Assembly: GCF_024362695.1 (NCBI RefSeq)
Contig: NC_065420.1
Span: 5,595,420-5,659,419 of the forward strand
Length of the DNA: 64,000 nucleotides
Reading direction: 5' to 3'
Source of the DNA: Pectinophora gossypiella
Taxonomy: Eukaryota; Arthropoda; Insecta; Lepidoptera; Gelechiidae
Positions 22,440-33,755 of this stretch are shown piece by piece. Each line of letters begins with the position of its first letter. Position 1 is the first letter of the stretch. Both the position numbers and the translations under genes were made by a program. A model generated the notes under the pieces. That model made no database searches, was not told where the DNA came from, and was given only the letters and a program-made list of their open reading frames with translations.

Positions 22440-22785
22440 ACTTTCGCGAAAATTCCACTTGATATTAACTCAGAATAATGAGCTGATTCAGCCTTCTCAA
22501 TATTCGTTACGATGTCACTTACACCCGTACCAGTACATACAAGTAAGTATGGGTGTTAGTGACACCGTAACGAATACTGAGGGGGGTGATTTAGACCATG
22601 TTTTTGAGTTGATATCAAGTGGAATTTCCTGTCGGAAAATTCAATAATTTTTTGTGTTTTTTTTTTGAATTATTTTCGGTTCGATACTTTTGCGACGGAA
22701 AATTCCACTTGATATCAACTCAGAATCATGGCCTGAATCATACCTCAAAGTTTTCGTTACGATGACATTAACACCCTGTATACAT
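22440..22785. mobile_element. Mariner-like MITE cluster, modular
   Basis: Same family as 13123-13460. Alternating forward and inverted modules 'ttccacttgatatcaactca' and 'gttacgatg...acaccc'. The right end 'attaacaccctg' + 'ta' mirrors the left end of the 13.1-kb copy. Confidence 0.6.
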
Positions 22786-22799
22786 AAATTAAAATTAAT

Positions 22800-22852
22800 T
22801 AAATAAAACTTTATTTCGGACTTTTGTACATCCATAATGGTTAGTAAGGGAA
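22800..22852 (-). mobile_element. LINE 3' UTR fragment
   Basis: Minus-strand 'ttactaaccattatggatgt' then 'agtccgaaataaag'. Same 3' UTR type as 28735-28862. Confidence 0.55.
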
Positions 22853-23274
22853 TTATACTATGTTAGTAAGCACATATTAAATTAACATGAGCTGGGCTAC
22901 ATCCCATTTGGGGTGGTGGGGTTTGGGCTATTTGGGACTGTAATTGCTAATGTATTTTGACAGAAGATCCGTAAGGTTTTATCTAAAAATAAAGTGGTTT
23001 TATTTTTATGGCACATAACCAAGAATCTAGAATGGTCGTTGTGGTGTGTTTAGTGCGCATTGTGACGTGCTTCACTTGTAACGAGGGTTGTGCTGGGTTA
23101 ACGTATACATATACGTCATAGACTATAGAATAAGAGTTACTACGTATAATAACGGTAACTCTCCGCCTCGCACCTATTCGTAACGGACACTGACCTCACT
23201 CCCTCTGGGTTTTACTTTAGTTTTTAATGGCCGTAAGCTACTAATTATATAAATTAAGTAAAGCGGTATATAAA

Positions 23275-23500
23275 GCGAAAGTTGATGGTAGAGCTGGCAG
23301 AGGAAGAAAAGGACTTACATTGACCAAATTGGAGATGTGCTTAGAAAAGGTTTGTAAGATCTACTCTGAACCGGCGTGCGTGTATGAAGCGATTGATGAA
23401 TGTGGAGGAAGCAAGTGAAGCGTGTCAGGATCGTAGCAAATGGAATTCTATAGTCTCTGCTTACCCCGGTGGGAAATAGGCATGAGTTTATGTATGTATG
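23275..23500 (+). mobile_element. LINE C-terminal fragment (decayed frame)
   Basis: Translates in pieces as 'KAKVDGRAGRGRK', '...ACVYEAIDECGGS' and 'FYSLCLPRWE', the decayed C-terminus of a non-LTR retrotransposon polyprotein. Relatives: 31915-32165, 34970-35120 and 62320-62605 on the minus strand. The bases read 'taccccggtgggaaatagg' near the end. No intact frame. Confidence 0.65.
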
Positions 23501-23578
23501 TATATAAATTAAGTACCTACAAACTGTGTTGTAAACGGATATCCAACAGGAATTTCTTTCAAGACACATTTTTCCGAT

Positions 23579-23925
23579 TTATTATTATTTACAGCCTATA
23601 TACGTCCCACTGCTGGGCACAGGCCTCCCCTCAATCAACCGGAGGGGGTATGGAGCATACTCCACCACGCTGCTCCAGTGCGGGTTGGTGGAGGTGTTTT
23701 TACGGTTAATAGCCGGGACTAACGGCTTAACGTGCCCTCCGAAGCACGGAATCTCTTACTTTTTCGGACAATCAGGTGATTCAATCCTGAAAAGTCCTTA
23801 CCAAACAAAGGACAGTCTCACAAAGTGATTTCGACAATGTCCCCATCGGGAATCGAACCCGGACCTCCAGATCGTGAGCCTAACGCCTAACCTAACCTAA
23901 CCTAACCACTAGACCGCGGACGCAA
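23579..23925 (-). mobile_element. SINE-A with (cctaa)4 expansion in the head
   Basis: Full-length minus-strand copy between 9-bp duplications 'ttttccgat' (23570-23578 and 23926-23934). In the A-box region, where others read 'cctaacgctctaacc', this copy has four cctaa units (23886-23907), i.e. TTAGG on the SINE sense strand. Confidence 0.9.
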
Positions 23926-24111
23926 TTTTCCGATATTAGCTCATAATTTAACGTAGTGTGCCGAAACGGGCACCGACCTGATATATTGGCCATATTTTAC
24001 TTACACTTCACTTGTGCAACAGGTTTTACGAAGTTCCTTGCTAAGGGAGTGAGGCGCGGTAAGTACTAATAGTAATAAATGTTTCTTTCTTTCTTTCTTT
24101 AGTAACATAAC

Positions 24112-24250
24112 ATAAGCTCATGACTATATCCAAATTGGGGTAGTCAGAAGTACATCCATCGCTAGATGAACTAAGTACACGCACCTCGCCGAGCTTTCTA
24201 TTAGACCAACGTGATAGGTGGTGAGCCGTATCGCCCGTGAACTAAACTGC
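24112..24250 (-). mobile_element. SINE-D 3' fragment
   Basis: 'gctcatgactatatccaaat' to 'aggtggtgagccgtatcgcc' is the reverse complement of the SINE-D 3' half at 8130-8265. Confidence 0.65.
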
Positions 24251-24344
24251 ACTTAAGATAAATTAATAACATTAGTGAAAGTCCGGTATCGGTGTCCGAA
24301 CCTCACTCAAGAAAGAAGGAAGTCAGTGTAGGGTAGTGTAGTGT

Positions 24345-24535
24345 AGTAATTTTTTTTTTAAAGAACCTCTAGGGCCATGTGCCGAGGTTTTTCTTGCAGC
24401 TTCTTTTCCCCGGCTATACAGGTTGTGAGAAGCTGCAGTAGTTTTAGGCGGATGAGAAGTTCGTTATGTAAAAATTGACGATTCAAAGTGTAACCATTAT
24501 ACCTACTGAATAAAGATATTTTTGAATTTTAATTT
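24345..24535 (+). mobile_element. LINE 3' UTR with (ttgaat)-type tail
   Basis: Third copy of the 'ggctatacaggttgtgagaa...aataaagatatttttgaatt' end (see 11346-11520). Confidence 0.75.
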
Positions 24536-24589
24536 CTACCACAAGACCAAAGTGACTGTGAGAGTGACAGTGGTAAGTCATAATCATAA

Positions 24590-24765
24590 ACAGCCTATAT
24601 CCTCTTAAGACCGAGATTTCCAGACACAATAGTTAAACCATGGGGTTTGGATTTATAAAGAACATTCGGTCTTAGGAGGATAGTCCGGGCTTCCCCTCAG
24701 TCAACCGGAGGAGGGTATGGAGTATACTCCACCACGCTGCGGGTTGGAGTCCAACTCGCAGTGGT
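24590..24765 (-). mobile_element. SINE-A 3' fragment split by an 81-bp insert
   Basis: 'aacagcctata' (to 24599), then 24681 onward 'tagtccgggcttcccctcag' to 'cgctgcgggttgg', matches the SINE-A 3' end, with foreign sequence at 24600-24680. Confidence 0.75.
24600..24680. mobile_element. 81-bp TIR mini-element in a SINE
   Basis: Begins 'tcctcttaagaccg' and ends 'cggtcttaggagga': 14-bp inverted ends with one mismatch. TA flanks both sides (24598-24599 and 24681-24682), consistent with a TA duplication. Too short to encode anything. Confidence 0.75.
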
Positions 24766-25039
24766 AAGTATTTAGTATTATTTATAATAATATCATGAAT
24801 AATATGTGTACGGATTGTGAAAGACCAATGACCAATATAATACGGTTAATGCATATATGGACCGCACACCAGTCACCAGACTGTTCTTCGTATCAAAATT
24901 CTAAACGTTGCCTTCTGATTGTAGCACCACTTAATCTGTTAAGAATAACAGGTATTGAAATGTAGGTAGGCATAAAAGAACGGCAGAAATCCCCTACCTA
25001 ACATAACTTTTAGGCAAAGAAATTAGACGTGTTGAGAGT

Positions 25040-25170
25040 ACACAGAAAAGGCGGAGGATTGGTCATGTTCTTAGAAGACCTGTGGAACACCCGTCCCGAT
25101 GAGCTCTGACCTGGTGTGTGCGTGGAAAACGAAAAAAGGGACGGCCCAAAGAGAGAAAATCACTTTCTAG
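25040..25170 (+). mobile_element. LINE C-terminal fragment
   Basis: 'cggaggattggtcatgttct' to 'aaaaagggacggcccaaaga' parallels the better preserved fragment at 35190-35525 ('RWIGHALRRP...'). Confidence 0.6.
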
Positions 25171-26398
25171 TGGTGCCATCTTAGTATCCTAATGAAAGAA
25201 GACCCTTATACCCTACGAATAAATAATTTTATACCGACTAAATTTTGCCCTTTATGCGTAAAATAAATAAATCTGAACACATTATTAAAACTAATTGCTA
25301 ACCATTAAGTAAGTCAATTATATTTATTGCATAAGTACCATAATTTCATAAGTATTTACCATAAAACGAACTGAAACAAAGGCTCATATTTAAACAAGAT
25401 AAGTATCAAGGAACATTTAAATATACCGTTTTATTTTACTATAATCAGAGTTACTGCACGTAATAACGAAGTATTAACTTTTTTATTACAAAATGGATCG
25501 CAAATCGCAACACGGAAAGCCGCGGGCCAAACCAAGTTTATTTAAAAATGAAACAGCAAAGAAAAAACACTTGGAAGTAATATTTCGCAAGTCGAAACCT
25601 CTTAACTTTTATACACTTTTCAAAGGCAACATTTATTGCTTCGTAACAGAGGTATTTTAATGAAAATAAAAGACAATGCTTTTCAGACAAATGACAGACA
25701 AATGTATTTTTTTATATATAAGGCGCCTATATGACAAGAGTGTAATTATGGGATTGCTTTGATACCTAAAGATATGGCGTCTTATTTCTTATGCAGTAAT
25801 TTGTGCCAGGCAACCTTTAGGTACTTACTACAGGATAAAATAGGTGGGTTATATTATTGGTTAGGTGGATTATATTTTTTAGGTGGGTTCTATTTACTAT
25901 TTTCAAAATAAATATGTAAAAATGTACGAGCAATCTCGGAATATGTGAATATTCCGATGTCCGCTGGATGTGAATCCAGCCATTAATTTGTGAAAGCTCT
26001 TTCATTTATATTACTAGGTACCTAGCTAGCTACATACCTATAAGTACAGTCCTATTCATCAACAGAGCAACGGGACGTCTTTCAATTCGAATGCGCTGAC
26101 ATTTCTGTCTGGTGCCAGTTCGAGGCATCCAATTTCATTCCATTAAAAAAAAGAAGACTTCTGTAATAATCTAGAATATTCTACAATAAGTTTTGCTGAG
26201 CTTCATTTACAGAGGTTATTCTGATAGTGCAATTTTATAAGTTTTCCCATTGCTGAGATCATTTTTGCTGATTGCATTCTATTCTATCTTTATGTTACGA
26301 CCATGGTTTATCTTTATAGTCAGAAAGTCTTATGTTACAAAGAATATGATGTTTTGTACGACTGTCTTATCTAAGCTGTAGCCGTGTATTTCATATTG
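25171..26398. other. No gene seen
   Basis: AT-rich. Three 'ggttatatt/ggattatatt' units near 25850-25890 are simple repeats. No gene is supported. Confidence 0.4.
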
Positions 26399-26520
26399 TA
26401 CGGTCACGAGTACTAATTTAAAAAAAGGTATACATTTTGAAACCATGTCACATTAACTTTTTTGACAAATTAAACCGTAAGTCTCGTTAAATGACAAAAT
26501 TTAATGATAGTGCGACAGGG
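26399..26520. mobile_element. Mariner-like MITE, one end degraded
   Basis: 'ta' + 'cggtcacgagtactaat', then 'accatgtcacattaactttt'. Reverse complement of the element at 63195-63351. The far end is lost. Confidence 0.6.
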
Positions 26521-27558
26521 TTCTAAACTGAGTACGTGATATAGGGTTCTATCCTTAGCGGCGCAGAAGTACACAACCATAGCCCAGTATGCATACTCCA
26601 GCTTCTCCACTGTGGATTGGTGGAGGGGTCAGCACTCGTTTACAGAGTTTCAAGCATAACATTTTCCATTAAATATTTTGGTGTAACGAACTTCCATCAT
26701 TTACATAAGTCAGCAATTTCAGGTATTCCCGTAAAACTTTTAGCATCAACCTTTTACCTGATTTCCCGGAAAAATAACAAAACTCCCGACGTAAAACTTA
26801 AAGAGGAATTTCGTTGGTAACATGCAGTTTCTTTTTTCAGAATTTTCGTTCATTTATTTAGGTATCAAGGGGGAGCTTAAATTGAATTTGGCTTGGGTAA
26901 AATTAATTTGTCGTCCTCCGAAGAGGGACGGTTCCTCTCCCTCCCATTTCCTGCCTCATCGACTGATAGTCGCCAGAGAGTAGTAAGTAATTTAGCACTG
27001 CATTAACATGTGATAGTCTTTCAAAGTGTTTAATACTACGTCGACAAGATAACATTAAAAGTTAATGGAAAAATAAATTGAATTTGTTTGCAGAGTTATT
27101 CCTCTTTATGGAAAATAAATCAATTTAAAACTTGTAAACATGAAAGCGTACGTTGTTGATGTTTTATTAAGATTTCTCAGATTCAGTTGATTTTTTGAAC
27201 AATCTGGGAAATGATTTAAATCAATCCCAAAAGACGAATGGGTCATTCTATCCTGCCAAGATTAATGTGATTTTCCTTTGGGCTGGAGAAGGTTTTGGTT
27301 TATTTTGTTTAAGTATGTTCCTAATTTATTTGTTTACCAGTTTATTGTACACATAACAAAATATAAAAAATAATTAGACTAACACAAGACAGACAAATGG
27401 TTCAGCTTATTTCTAGTAGAAATCTCTTCCAGCAGACCGGGAAATAGATAAACTTCTCTCTTCTTCTTATCTTCTTGTGTATGATAACGATAAGTAACAA
27501 TCCAATTGTCAATCCAACTTATTATTGACATTATTGGGGCCTTAGCCAAGTTGCAAAT
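26521..27558. other. No gene seen; trace of SINE-A at 26583-26632
   Basis: 'ccactgtggattggtggagg' resembles the SINE-A 3' region. Otherwise nothing is recognised. Confidence 0.4.
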
Positions 27559-27567
27559 GATTATGAC

Positions 27568-27843
27568 TTCTTCAATCGTGTGGGTTGTGAGGTAAATTAC
27601 CAACCTCATCAGTAACAACTACTTACTTACATCAGTAAGTAGTAACCGGGACCAACGGCTTAACGTGATTTCCGAAGCACGGATTACCTTACTTTTTGGA
27701 CAATCGGGTGATCAGCCTGTAAATTCCTAACCAAACTAGAGATCACAAAGTGACTTTTGTGATATATCCCCGCCGAGAATCGAACGCGGGACCTCCGGAT
27801 AGTGAGCCTAACGCTCAACCACTGGACCACGGAGGCCGTTACT
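27568..27843 (-). mobile_element. SINE-B, full length
   Basis: Between 9-bp duplications 'gattatgac' (27559-27567 and 27844-27852). tRNA-like head, body, core and 3' end are present, with a small deletion in the 3' half. Confidence 0.9.
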
Positions 27844-28098
27844 GATTATGACGATAGACAGTGAGAGTGATATAAGTATATGGGATGGACACATGCCCTT
27901 ATGTTAATCCCATTGCACACTCCGGATACTTCAAACAAAACACCTCGTTTTACACAGACACTACACATTGACGTTAACTCAAACACGTGTACGTGTTGTT
28001 TTATTTTTTGTTTAAAACTAACTTGAATGTTGTATACGCCTGTAATGGTATAACATACGGTCATTGTCCGTTGAATTTTATTCATGTAATTTTTATGT

Positions 28099-28430
28099 GA
28101 CAGCCTCCGTGGTCTAGTGGTTAGAGCGTTAGGCTCACGATCTGGAGGTCCGGGTTCGATTCCCGATGGGGACATTGTCGAAATCACTTTGTGAGACTGT
28201 CCTTTGTTTGGTAAGGACTTTTCAGGCTTGAATCACCTGATTGACCGAAAAAGTAAGATGATTCCGTGCTTCGGAGGGCACGTTAAGCCGTTGGTCCCGG
28301 CTATTAGCCGTAAAAAACACCTCCACCAACCCGCAGTAGAGCAGCGTGGTGGAGTATGCTCCATACCTCCTCCGGTTGATTGAGGGGAGGCCTGTGCCCA
28401 GCAGTGGAACGTATATAGGCAGTTTATGAC
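28099..28430 (+). mobile_element. SINE-A, full length
   Basis: Between duplications 'tttttatgt' (28090-28098 and 28431-28439). Head 'tggtctagtggttagagcg' and 'gggttcgattccc', body, core hairpin, and tail 'ggcctgtgcccagcagtgg' like the RTE 3' end. It interrupts the dispersed repeat shared with 2766-3110. Confidence 0.92.
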
Positions 28431-28734
28431 TTTTTATGTATATACTGATGTTGTATCTTAAATAAATAAAAAAAAATAGTACACGCGCATCTGTGTGTGT
28501 ACTATAACGTCATTCAATTGAAGATTAAAGTAAGACCGAGTAGGTAAACCTTCTGTACGTAGTATTATTCCTTATTCTATGTGAACCTATATACATACAA
28601 TCAAAGAGCAAAAGTTCAGTCTTTGAGCCCAGCGAATTATATGTAAACAGTGGTGAAATTATGAACCATTAGTTGTCATAATTATAAAATTTATGTTTTG
28701 TAGGTGTTTTTGGTCTATTACCATTGCCAGACTT

Positions 28735-28862
28735 GTCCGGACTTGCCATTTTTAATATATTTGTATGTTACTAACACTAGTTTTGTAAGCTTGCAATTTT
28801 ACTAACAAATATGGATGTAATCAATGTGGATGAGTCCGAAATAAATGATTATTATTATTATT
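28735..28862 (+). mobile_element. LINE 3' UTR with (att)n tail
   Basis: 'ttactaacaaatatggatgt' then 'gtccgaaataaatgattatt' and att repeats. Related to the 3' UTR at 29892-29997. Confidence 0.6.
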
Positions 28863-28999
28863 ACAGAAACGACATGTAACCAAGAGGTCTTCAGTGCAAC
28901 CAATTAATTTATTACTTTGCAAGAAACTGATTGGACTTTTGCAGCTTATCGTACATATTATGTATGTAATGTAACTGGGACACATTTTTACTGTCACTT

Positions 29000-29567
29000 T
29001 TCTAAATAGACTAACCCCCCTTAATTAAATCACATGATTGGTTTTCTTCTTAGATCGAAATAATCTATTTTACTAGAATCTACAAGAGGAACTAGAAGAA
29101 GCAGCTGCAAGTGCTTCTAGAAGAGCTTACATGGAACAGATTAAAGAAAATGTTAACGTCGTGTCTTATAGGGAAGTCAAGGAATTGGCCTTTGATAGAC
29201 TGGAATGGAAAATGCTGCACCGACAAGAGCGTGGCTCTTAAATTGATGATAATGACTAGAATCTTGAGCTGTATCGTCTTATTTTGCTCCGTCCGTGTGG
29301 CGGCAATATTATAAAATCCATAATTTTATGTTTTGGAGAAATTCCAGCTTGTTGTCTTCCCTCAACGGTTTATAGGAAAATAATAACTTTTTAATGTCAG
29401 TCGTCTGTGGATTGCGTTTATGCGATCGTATTAAATTCGGCTATAAACCCGAGCATGGACAGACTTATAATATTCTCGTAAACGTGTTAAATTGTGGCGT
29501 AAAACATATTCCGAATAAATGTTGCATTATGTTATAAAATGAGAACTTTGCTGCGTTCAATTTGAGA
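29000..29567. other. No gene seen
   Basis: A 67-codon plus frame (29111-29314) has no recognisable family. Confidence 0.4.
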
Positions 29568-30071
29568 TAAGGGGGGTTGTAAAGGCCACATCGAAACAAT
29601 TCATCTAAAATAGCAATATTATAATTTGAAATTTTCGCAAATACAAGTATGTGCGCAATGCAAGTCCAGTACAATAACGCGCTCAGAGTGCTGTTGGGGC
29701 GACCGTGGCGCTGCAGTGCGTCGGGCATGTTTACGGAGGCGCGCATTGATGACTTCTATGCCATTATGCGGAAGCGCAGCGCCTCCTTGCTGTCGCGGCT
29801 CCGCGGCGCTACCAACACCATTCTGAGTGTGTTTGCTGATAAGTGGGACTCCCCATTGCTGCGCCGATGGGTGAAGCTCCACCTCTCTTAAATTTTCATT
29901 TGCTCTGTTTTATACTAACCCTAGCTTTAAGTTTGCATTGTTACTAACATCTATGGACCTGTGTCTGAAAATAAATAATTTGAATTGAATTGAATTGAAT
30001 GCAAACGAATGTCAAAAAGCAAAATGGTTATTTTTTATGAATTGCTTTGATGTGACATTTTTAACCCCTTA
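29568..30071. mobile_element. Hairpin MITE interrupted by a LINE
   Basis: Ends 'taaggggggtt' and 'aacccctta'. Arms 'ggccacatcgaaacaattca' and its decayed complement; the loop 'gtgcgcaatgcaa...acgaatgtc' is split by a LINE fragment. An unsplit relative is at 40046-40193. Confidence 0.8.
29664..29997 (+). mobile_element. Non-LTR element 3' fragment, C-terminal coding
   Basis: Lies between 7-bp duplications 'aatgcaa' (29657-29663 and 29998-30004). The frame to the stop near 29891 reads 'VQYNNALRVLLG...CSASGMF' and '...WDSPLLRRWVKLH', the conserved C-terminus of a reverse-transcriptase polyprotein. A short 3' UTR with AATAAA and (ttgaa)n follows. It is 5'-truncated exactly at 'VQYNNA', so the visible frame is only 76 codons. 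Confidence 0.85.
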
Positions 30072-30402
30072 GATGGCTAATATACATAGTATGATATGTT
30101 ATAATATTCTGCACATCAAGATTAATACAAATCGACGTAAGAGAAGAAGAGAAGGAGACTCGATATAAAGTAGATAAATACTGGATTTCTTTTCAAATCT
30201 TTTCGAATAATAATTACGTTTGTTTTTATTGCATTTACTTTCATTTGTATTTCCACGAAATGTTGAATCTGTTCTACTATATGTCATATTATATGTTCAC
30301 TTCACTGTCGGATTTGCAGCGAGGAAATCCGGCATAAATCCCTCTTTGAATCCGAAACACCATAACAAACTAAAGTAACATCACGTCTGTGTTTATTCGA
30401 TT

Positions 30403-30746
30403 CTTCTTCTTATCGTGTGGGTTGAGAGATGGTTGACCAACACCAACCTCATCAACCCTGGTGGCGAAATAATTATTAAGCCGCTAAAGGCCCCTGACGT
30501 GACTTCAATAACTACATTCGTACTTACATCAGTAAGTAGTAACCGGGACCAACGGCTTAACGTGCCTTCCGAAGCACAGATCATCTTACTTCTGGACAAT
30601 CAGGTGATCAGACTGCAATGTCCTTACCAAATAGTGATCACAAAGAGATTTTTGTGATTTGCCTCACCGGCATGCGAACCTGGGACATCCGGATCGTGAG
30701 CACAACGCTCAACCACTGGACCACGGAGGCCGTCAAACATTTCGTC
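30403..30746 (-). mobile_element. SINE-B, full length
   Basis: Between 12-bp duplications 'gtttattcgatt' (30391-30402 and 30747-30758). The long duplication and complete head suggest a fairly recent insertion. Confidence 0.92.
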
Positions 30747-30800
30747 GTTTATTCGATTTATGTGACTATGATAGTTACTGATAGACAGACTTATATCGAA

Positions 30801-31058
30801 CTAGCGACCCGCCCCGGCTTCGCTCGGGTGCAATGCTGAGGAAAAAATGAAATTATTTACGACATCACATTAAAAACCTCAAAATAACAGTATTTCTCCA
30901 CTATTTAATGCATGTTATTATACATATAAACCTTCCTCTTGAATCACTCTATCTATTAAAAAAAACCGCATCAAAATCCGTTGTGTAGTTTTAAAGATTT
31001 AAGCGTACATAGGGCTATAGGGACAGAAAAAGCGACTTTGTTTTATACTATGTAGTGA
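30801..31058 (-). mobile_element. Non-autonomous Helitron, Lep1-like, 258 bp
   Basis: On the minus strand it starts 'tcactacatagtataaaac' (TC) and ends 'ggggcgggtcgctag' (CTAG, fitting CTRR) with a GC-rich hairpin just upstream. It sits between A and T as Helitrons do, with no target duplication. The sequence matches what I know as the Lep1-type lepidopteran Helitron. Confidence 0.88.
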
Positions 31059-31543
31059 TTAGGCTCATTTACTCGTAAACTGCAAGATTTGCGAGTCCGT
31101 CTAATGTTAGTAGGGTAAGTAGCGTGTGTAATAGGATTTTTCACTCAGTTTGGTGCTTACGAAGCGTACGTAAGTGCTTCACGAAATTGGTGGAAATTGT
31201 AGGCTATCTAGAATAACGTTTAGTTTTTAATTCTTATTTTTTATTCTTTCGTTTATTATATTATTTATTTATTCATTTATTACATTTGCAACATAACAGA
31301 AATCCATACCGTTACAAACAAGTTTCCACATAATATATAAACCACATAAAATAAAACATATTATATAACAGAACTAACAGGTATAAGTGGTTCAAATACT
31401 GTCCTACTGTCACGCATCACACACTCAAATTATATTATAAATTATAATATATTATAAATTATATTAATCATATTATATTCTTGTGCAAGATATTTCTTAC
31501 CTTTGCATACAGAATAATAAGAGACAATAATTTTTACTTTCTT
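31059..31543. other. No gene seen
   Basis: AT-rich with a short palindromic 'tatattataaattataata' run. Confidence 0.4.
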
Positions 31544-31552
31544 GTATTACTT

Positions 31553-31893
31553 CCTCCCAGCCTCCGTGGTCTAGTGGTTAGAGCGTTAGGCTCACGATCT
31601 GGAGGTCCGGGTTCGATTCCCGACGGGGACATAGTCGAAATCACTTTGTGAGACTGTCCTTTGTTTGGTAAGGACTTTTCAGGCTTGAATCACCTGATTG
31701 TCCGAAAAAGTAAGATGATTCCGTGCTTCGGAGGGCACGTTAAGCCGTTGGTCCCGGCTATTAGCCGTAAAAACACCTCCACCAACCCGCAGTGGAGCAG
31801 CGTGGTGGAGTATGCTCCATACCCCCTCCGGTGGCTTGAAGGGAGGCCTGTGCCCAGCAGTGGGACGTATATAGGCTGTTTATGTTTATGTAT
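31553..31893 (+). mobile_element. SINE-A, full length
   Basis: Between 9-bp duplications 'gtattactt' (31544-31552 and 31894-31902). This is the cleanest SINE-A copy: tRNA-like head, 'tcactttgtgagactgtcc' body, core hairpin, 'cctccaccaacccgcagtgg' block, tail 'gcccagcagtgggacgtata'. Confidence 0.93.
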
Positions 31894-31914
31894 GTATTAC
31901 TTACAGCAGAATAT

Positions 31915-32165
31915 CTACATACACTTACACCTATTTCCCACCGGGATAAGCAGCGACTATGGAATCCCATTCGATCCTGACACACTTTTCTTGATTCTTT
32001 CACATTCATCACTCGTATAATACACGCGCGCTGGTTCAGAGTAGAACGTACTAAAAATTTTCAAAGGATATTTCCAATTTGGTCAATGTACGTCCTTCTA
32101 AGTCTTTCTCTGCAAACCCTACCACCAACCATCGCTTTCGTAATCCTATTTACAATACAATAGAA
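31915..32165 (-). mobile_element. LINE C-terminal fragment
   Basis: Minus-strand relative of 23275-23500. 'cacctatttcccaccgggat' marks the 3' side and 'tttggtcaatgtacgtcctt' the 5' side. Decayed frame 'MMNVKESRKVCQDR'. Confidence 0.65.
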
Positions 32166-32262
32166 ATAAACAAAACTTTATTATAATTAGATAGGTAGTA
32201 CAACAGGCGGCCTTATTGCTAAGGTAGCAATCTCTTCTACGCAACCTTTAAGTATAGGAAAT
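32166..32262 (-). mobile_element. LINE 3' UTR fragment
   Basis: The complement contains 'gcaataaggccgcctgttgt' and ends in an AATAAAG-like signal. Same family as 2583-2757. Confidence 0.65.
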
Positions 32263-33071
32263 AAAATTCTATTTATTATCGTTCATCCACTTTACGTGTC
32301 TAAACCAACATTCCCACTATTTCGTCTTTCACACCACATCTCTCTCATATCACACTGTATATTAATATAAAGATTATTCTGTATTTCAAATGTTAGTAGT
32401 TTGTCAAGAATTAGAACAACTAAAAAGTAATATTTATAACGCCTACGAACATTCTATTCTTTCTCGTGTATTTATTCTGTTACTCTAAAGCCATAAAATG
32501 ATTAAGATATGCGTCTATGCGTTCCACTACAAGCTAACACAAGAGATACAGAACATTCTCCATTTTGGGAGAACTCTAAACATAAATTAAATAAATATCA
32601 TTCACATACTAACAAAGATAGATCATTTTTTTAAATTATTATAAACAATTGCAAAGTACATTATCATGTTTAGTACAGTACATCACAAACTTAAAAAGTT
32701 TTACCGTGCACTGTAGTAAAACAAAAAAACAAGTATACAGTTCAAAGAAAATTGTGGCATTTCCAAATTCCAAATTCTAAAATTCCAGACTGCCATAAAA
32801 TCAAAAAATGAAAAGAAATAAAAAGTGAAAAAGAAAAATGTACTAGCTATCTTTAACAACCGACACTAGTGTAGTTCTTAATCTTTTATGAAGTCTGGAG
32901 ACCGTAATGCATTTTGTAGGACATCATCAGGAAGAGCTGTAAAGTGCTGCAGCCACTAGGAAACCGTCGGATAACGTCTGGATGACATGCGACTCAAATG
33001 CACTTTTAGATGCGCTAGGGATGGCAAATTTTTAGACGTTCTTAAGACTTATTCCCTATCTTTTGATTCTT
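32263..33071. other. No gene seen
   Basis: AT-rich. Nothing supported. Confidence 0.4.
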
Positions 33072-33205
33072 AAATCAAATCAAATATACTTTATTGCACA
33101 GAACTAAATTTTAATAATAAGACATAACACAAGAATACAGTACCGTTTGGGCGGCCTTATTGCTCTAGAGCAAATTCTTCCAGACAACCACTACCAGGAA
33201 ACGAA
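33072..33205 (-). mobile_element. LINE 3' UTR with (ttga) tail
   Basis: 'caaatatactttattgcaca' and 'gggcggccttattgctctag' on the plus strand are the complement of a LINE 3' terminus. Confidence 0.72.
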
Positions 33206-33294
33206 CACCCAAACTATTCAAGAATGTAAAAAATAGGGATGGATTGGTTATTATATTTTAAAACCATATCAGATATGATTTGCTAAAATCCGTA

Positions 33295-33345
33295 CTTCAT
33301 ACACACATACGTGCACACAAATACACATACACACACACACGAACT
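33295..33345. repeat. CA-rich microsatellite
   Basis: Imperfect (ac)n/(acat)n run, including 'acacatacacacacacacac'. Confidence 0.8.
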
Positions 33346-33617
33346 AGCACGAACAATTTGAATTTCAATTTATTGTAATAATTTATATAATTATATTTCA
33401 CCTCATTCTTAAAATATATTAAAATTAAAATAATTTAATGTTGTATTAGAACTCTGCTGATACTTTTATGAATATTATTCTGTCAATGGAAGATAGCTGC
33501 TACTGATAACACAGGTTTTACCTATTTTAAGTACCGGCAGTTATATTTGTTGATCCTGTTACTATCATAACTATAATATCATTGTTGTTAAGTTGAATAG
33601 TTCAATCAATACATTTT

Positions 33618-33755
33618 CAAATCAAATCAAATCAAATATACTTTATTGCACAGAACTACATTTAAACAATCAGACATTAACACATGAATACAGTACAATT
33701 TGGGCGGCCTTATTGCTCTAGAGCAATTTCTTCCAGGCAACCACCAAAAGGAAAT
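33618..33755 (-). mobile_element. LINE 3' UTR with (tttga)n tail
   Basis: 'aatcaaatcaaatcaaatat' tail, 'ctttattgcacagaac' and 'gggcggccttattgctctag'. Same family as 33072-33205 with a longer tail. Confidence 0.75.
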
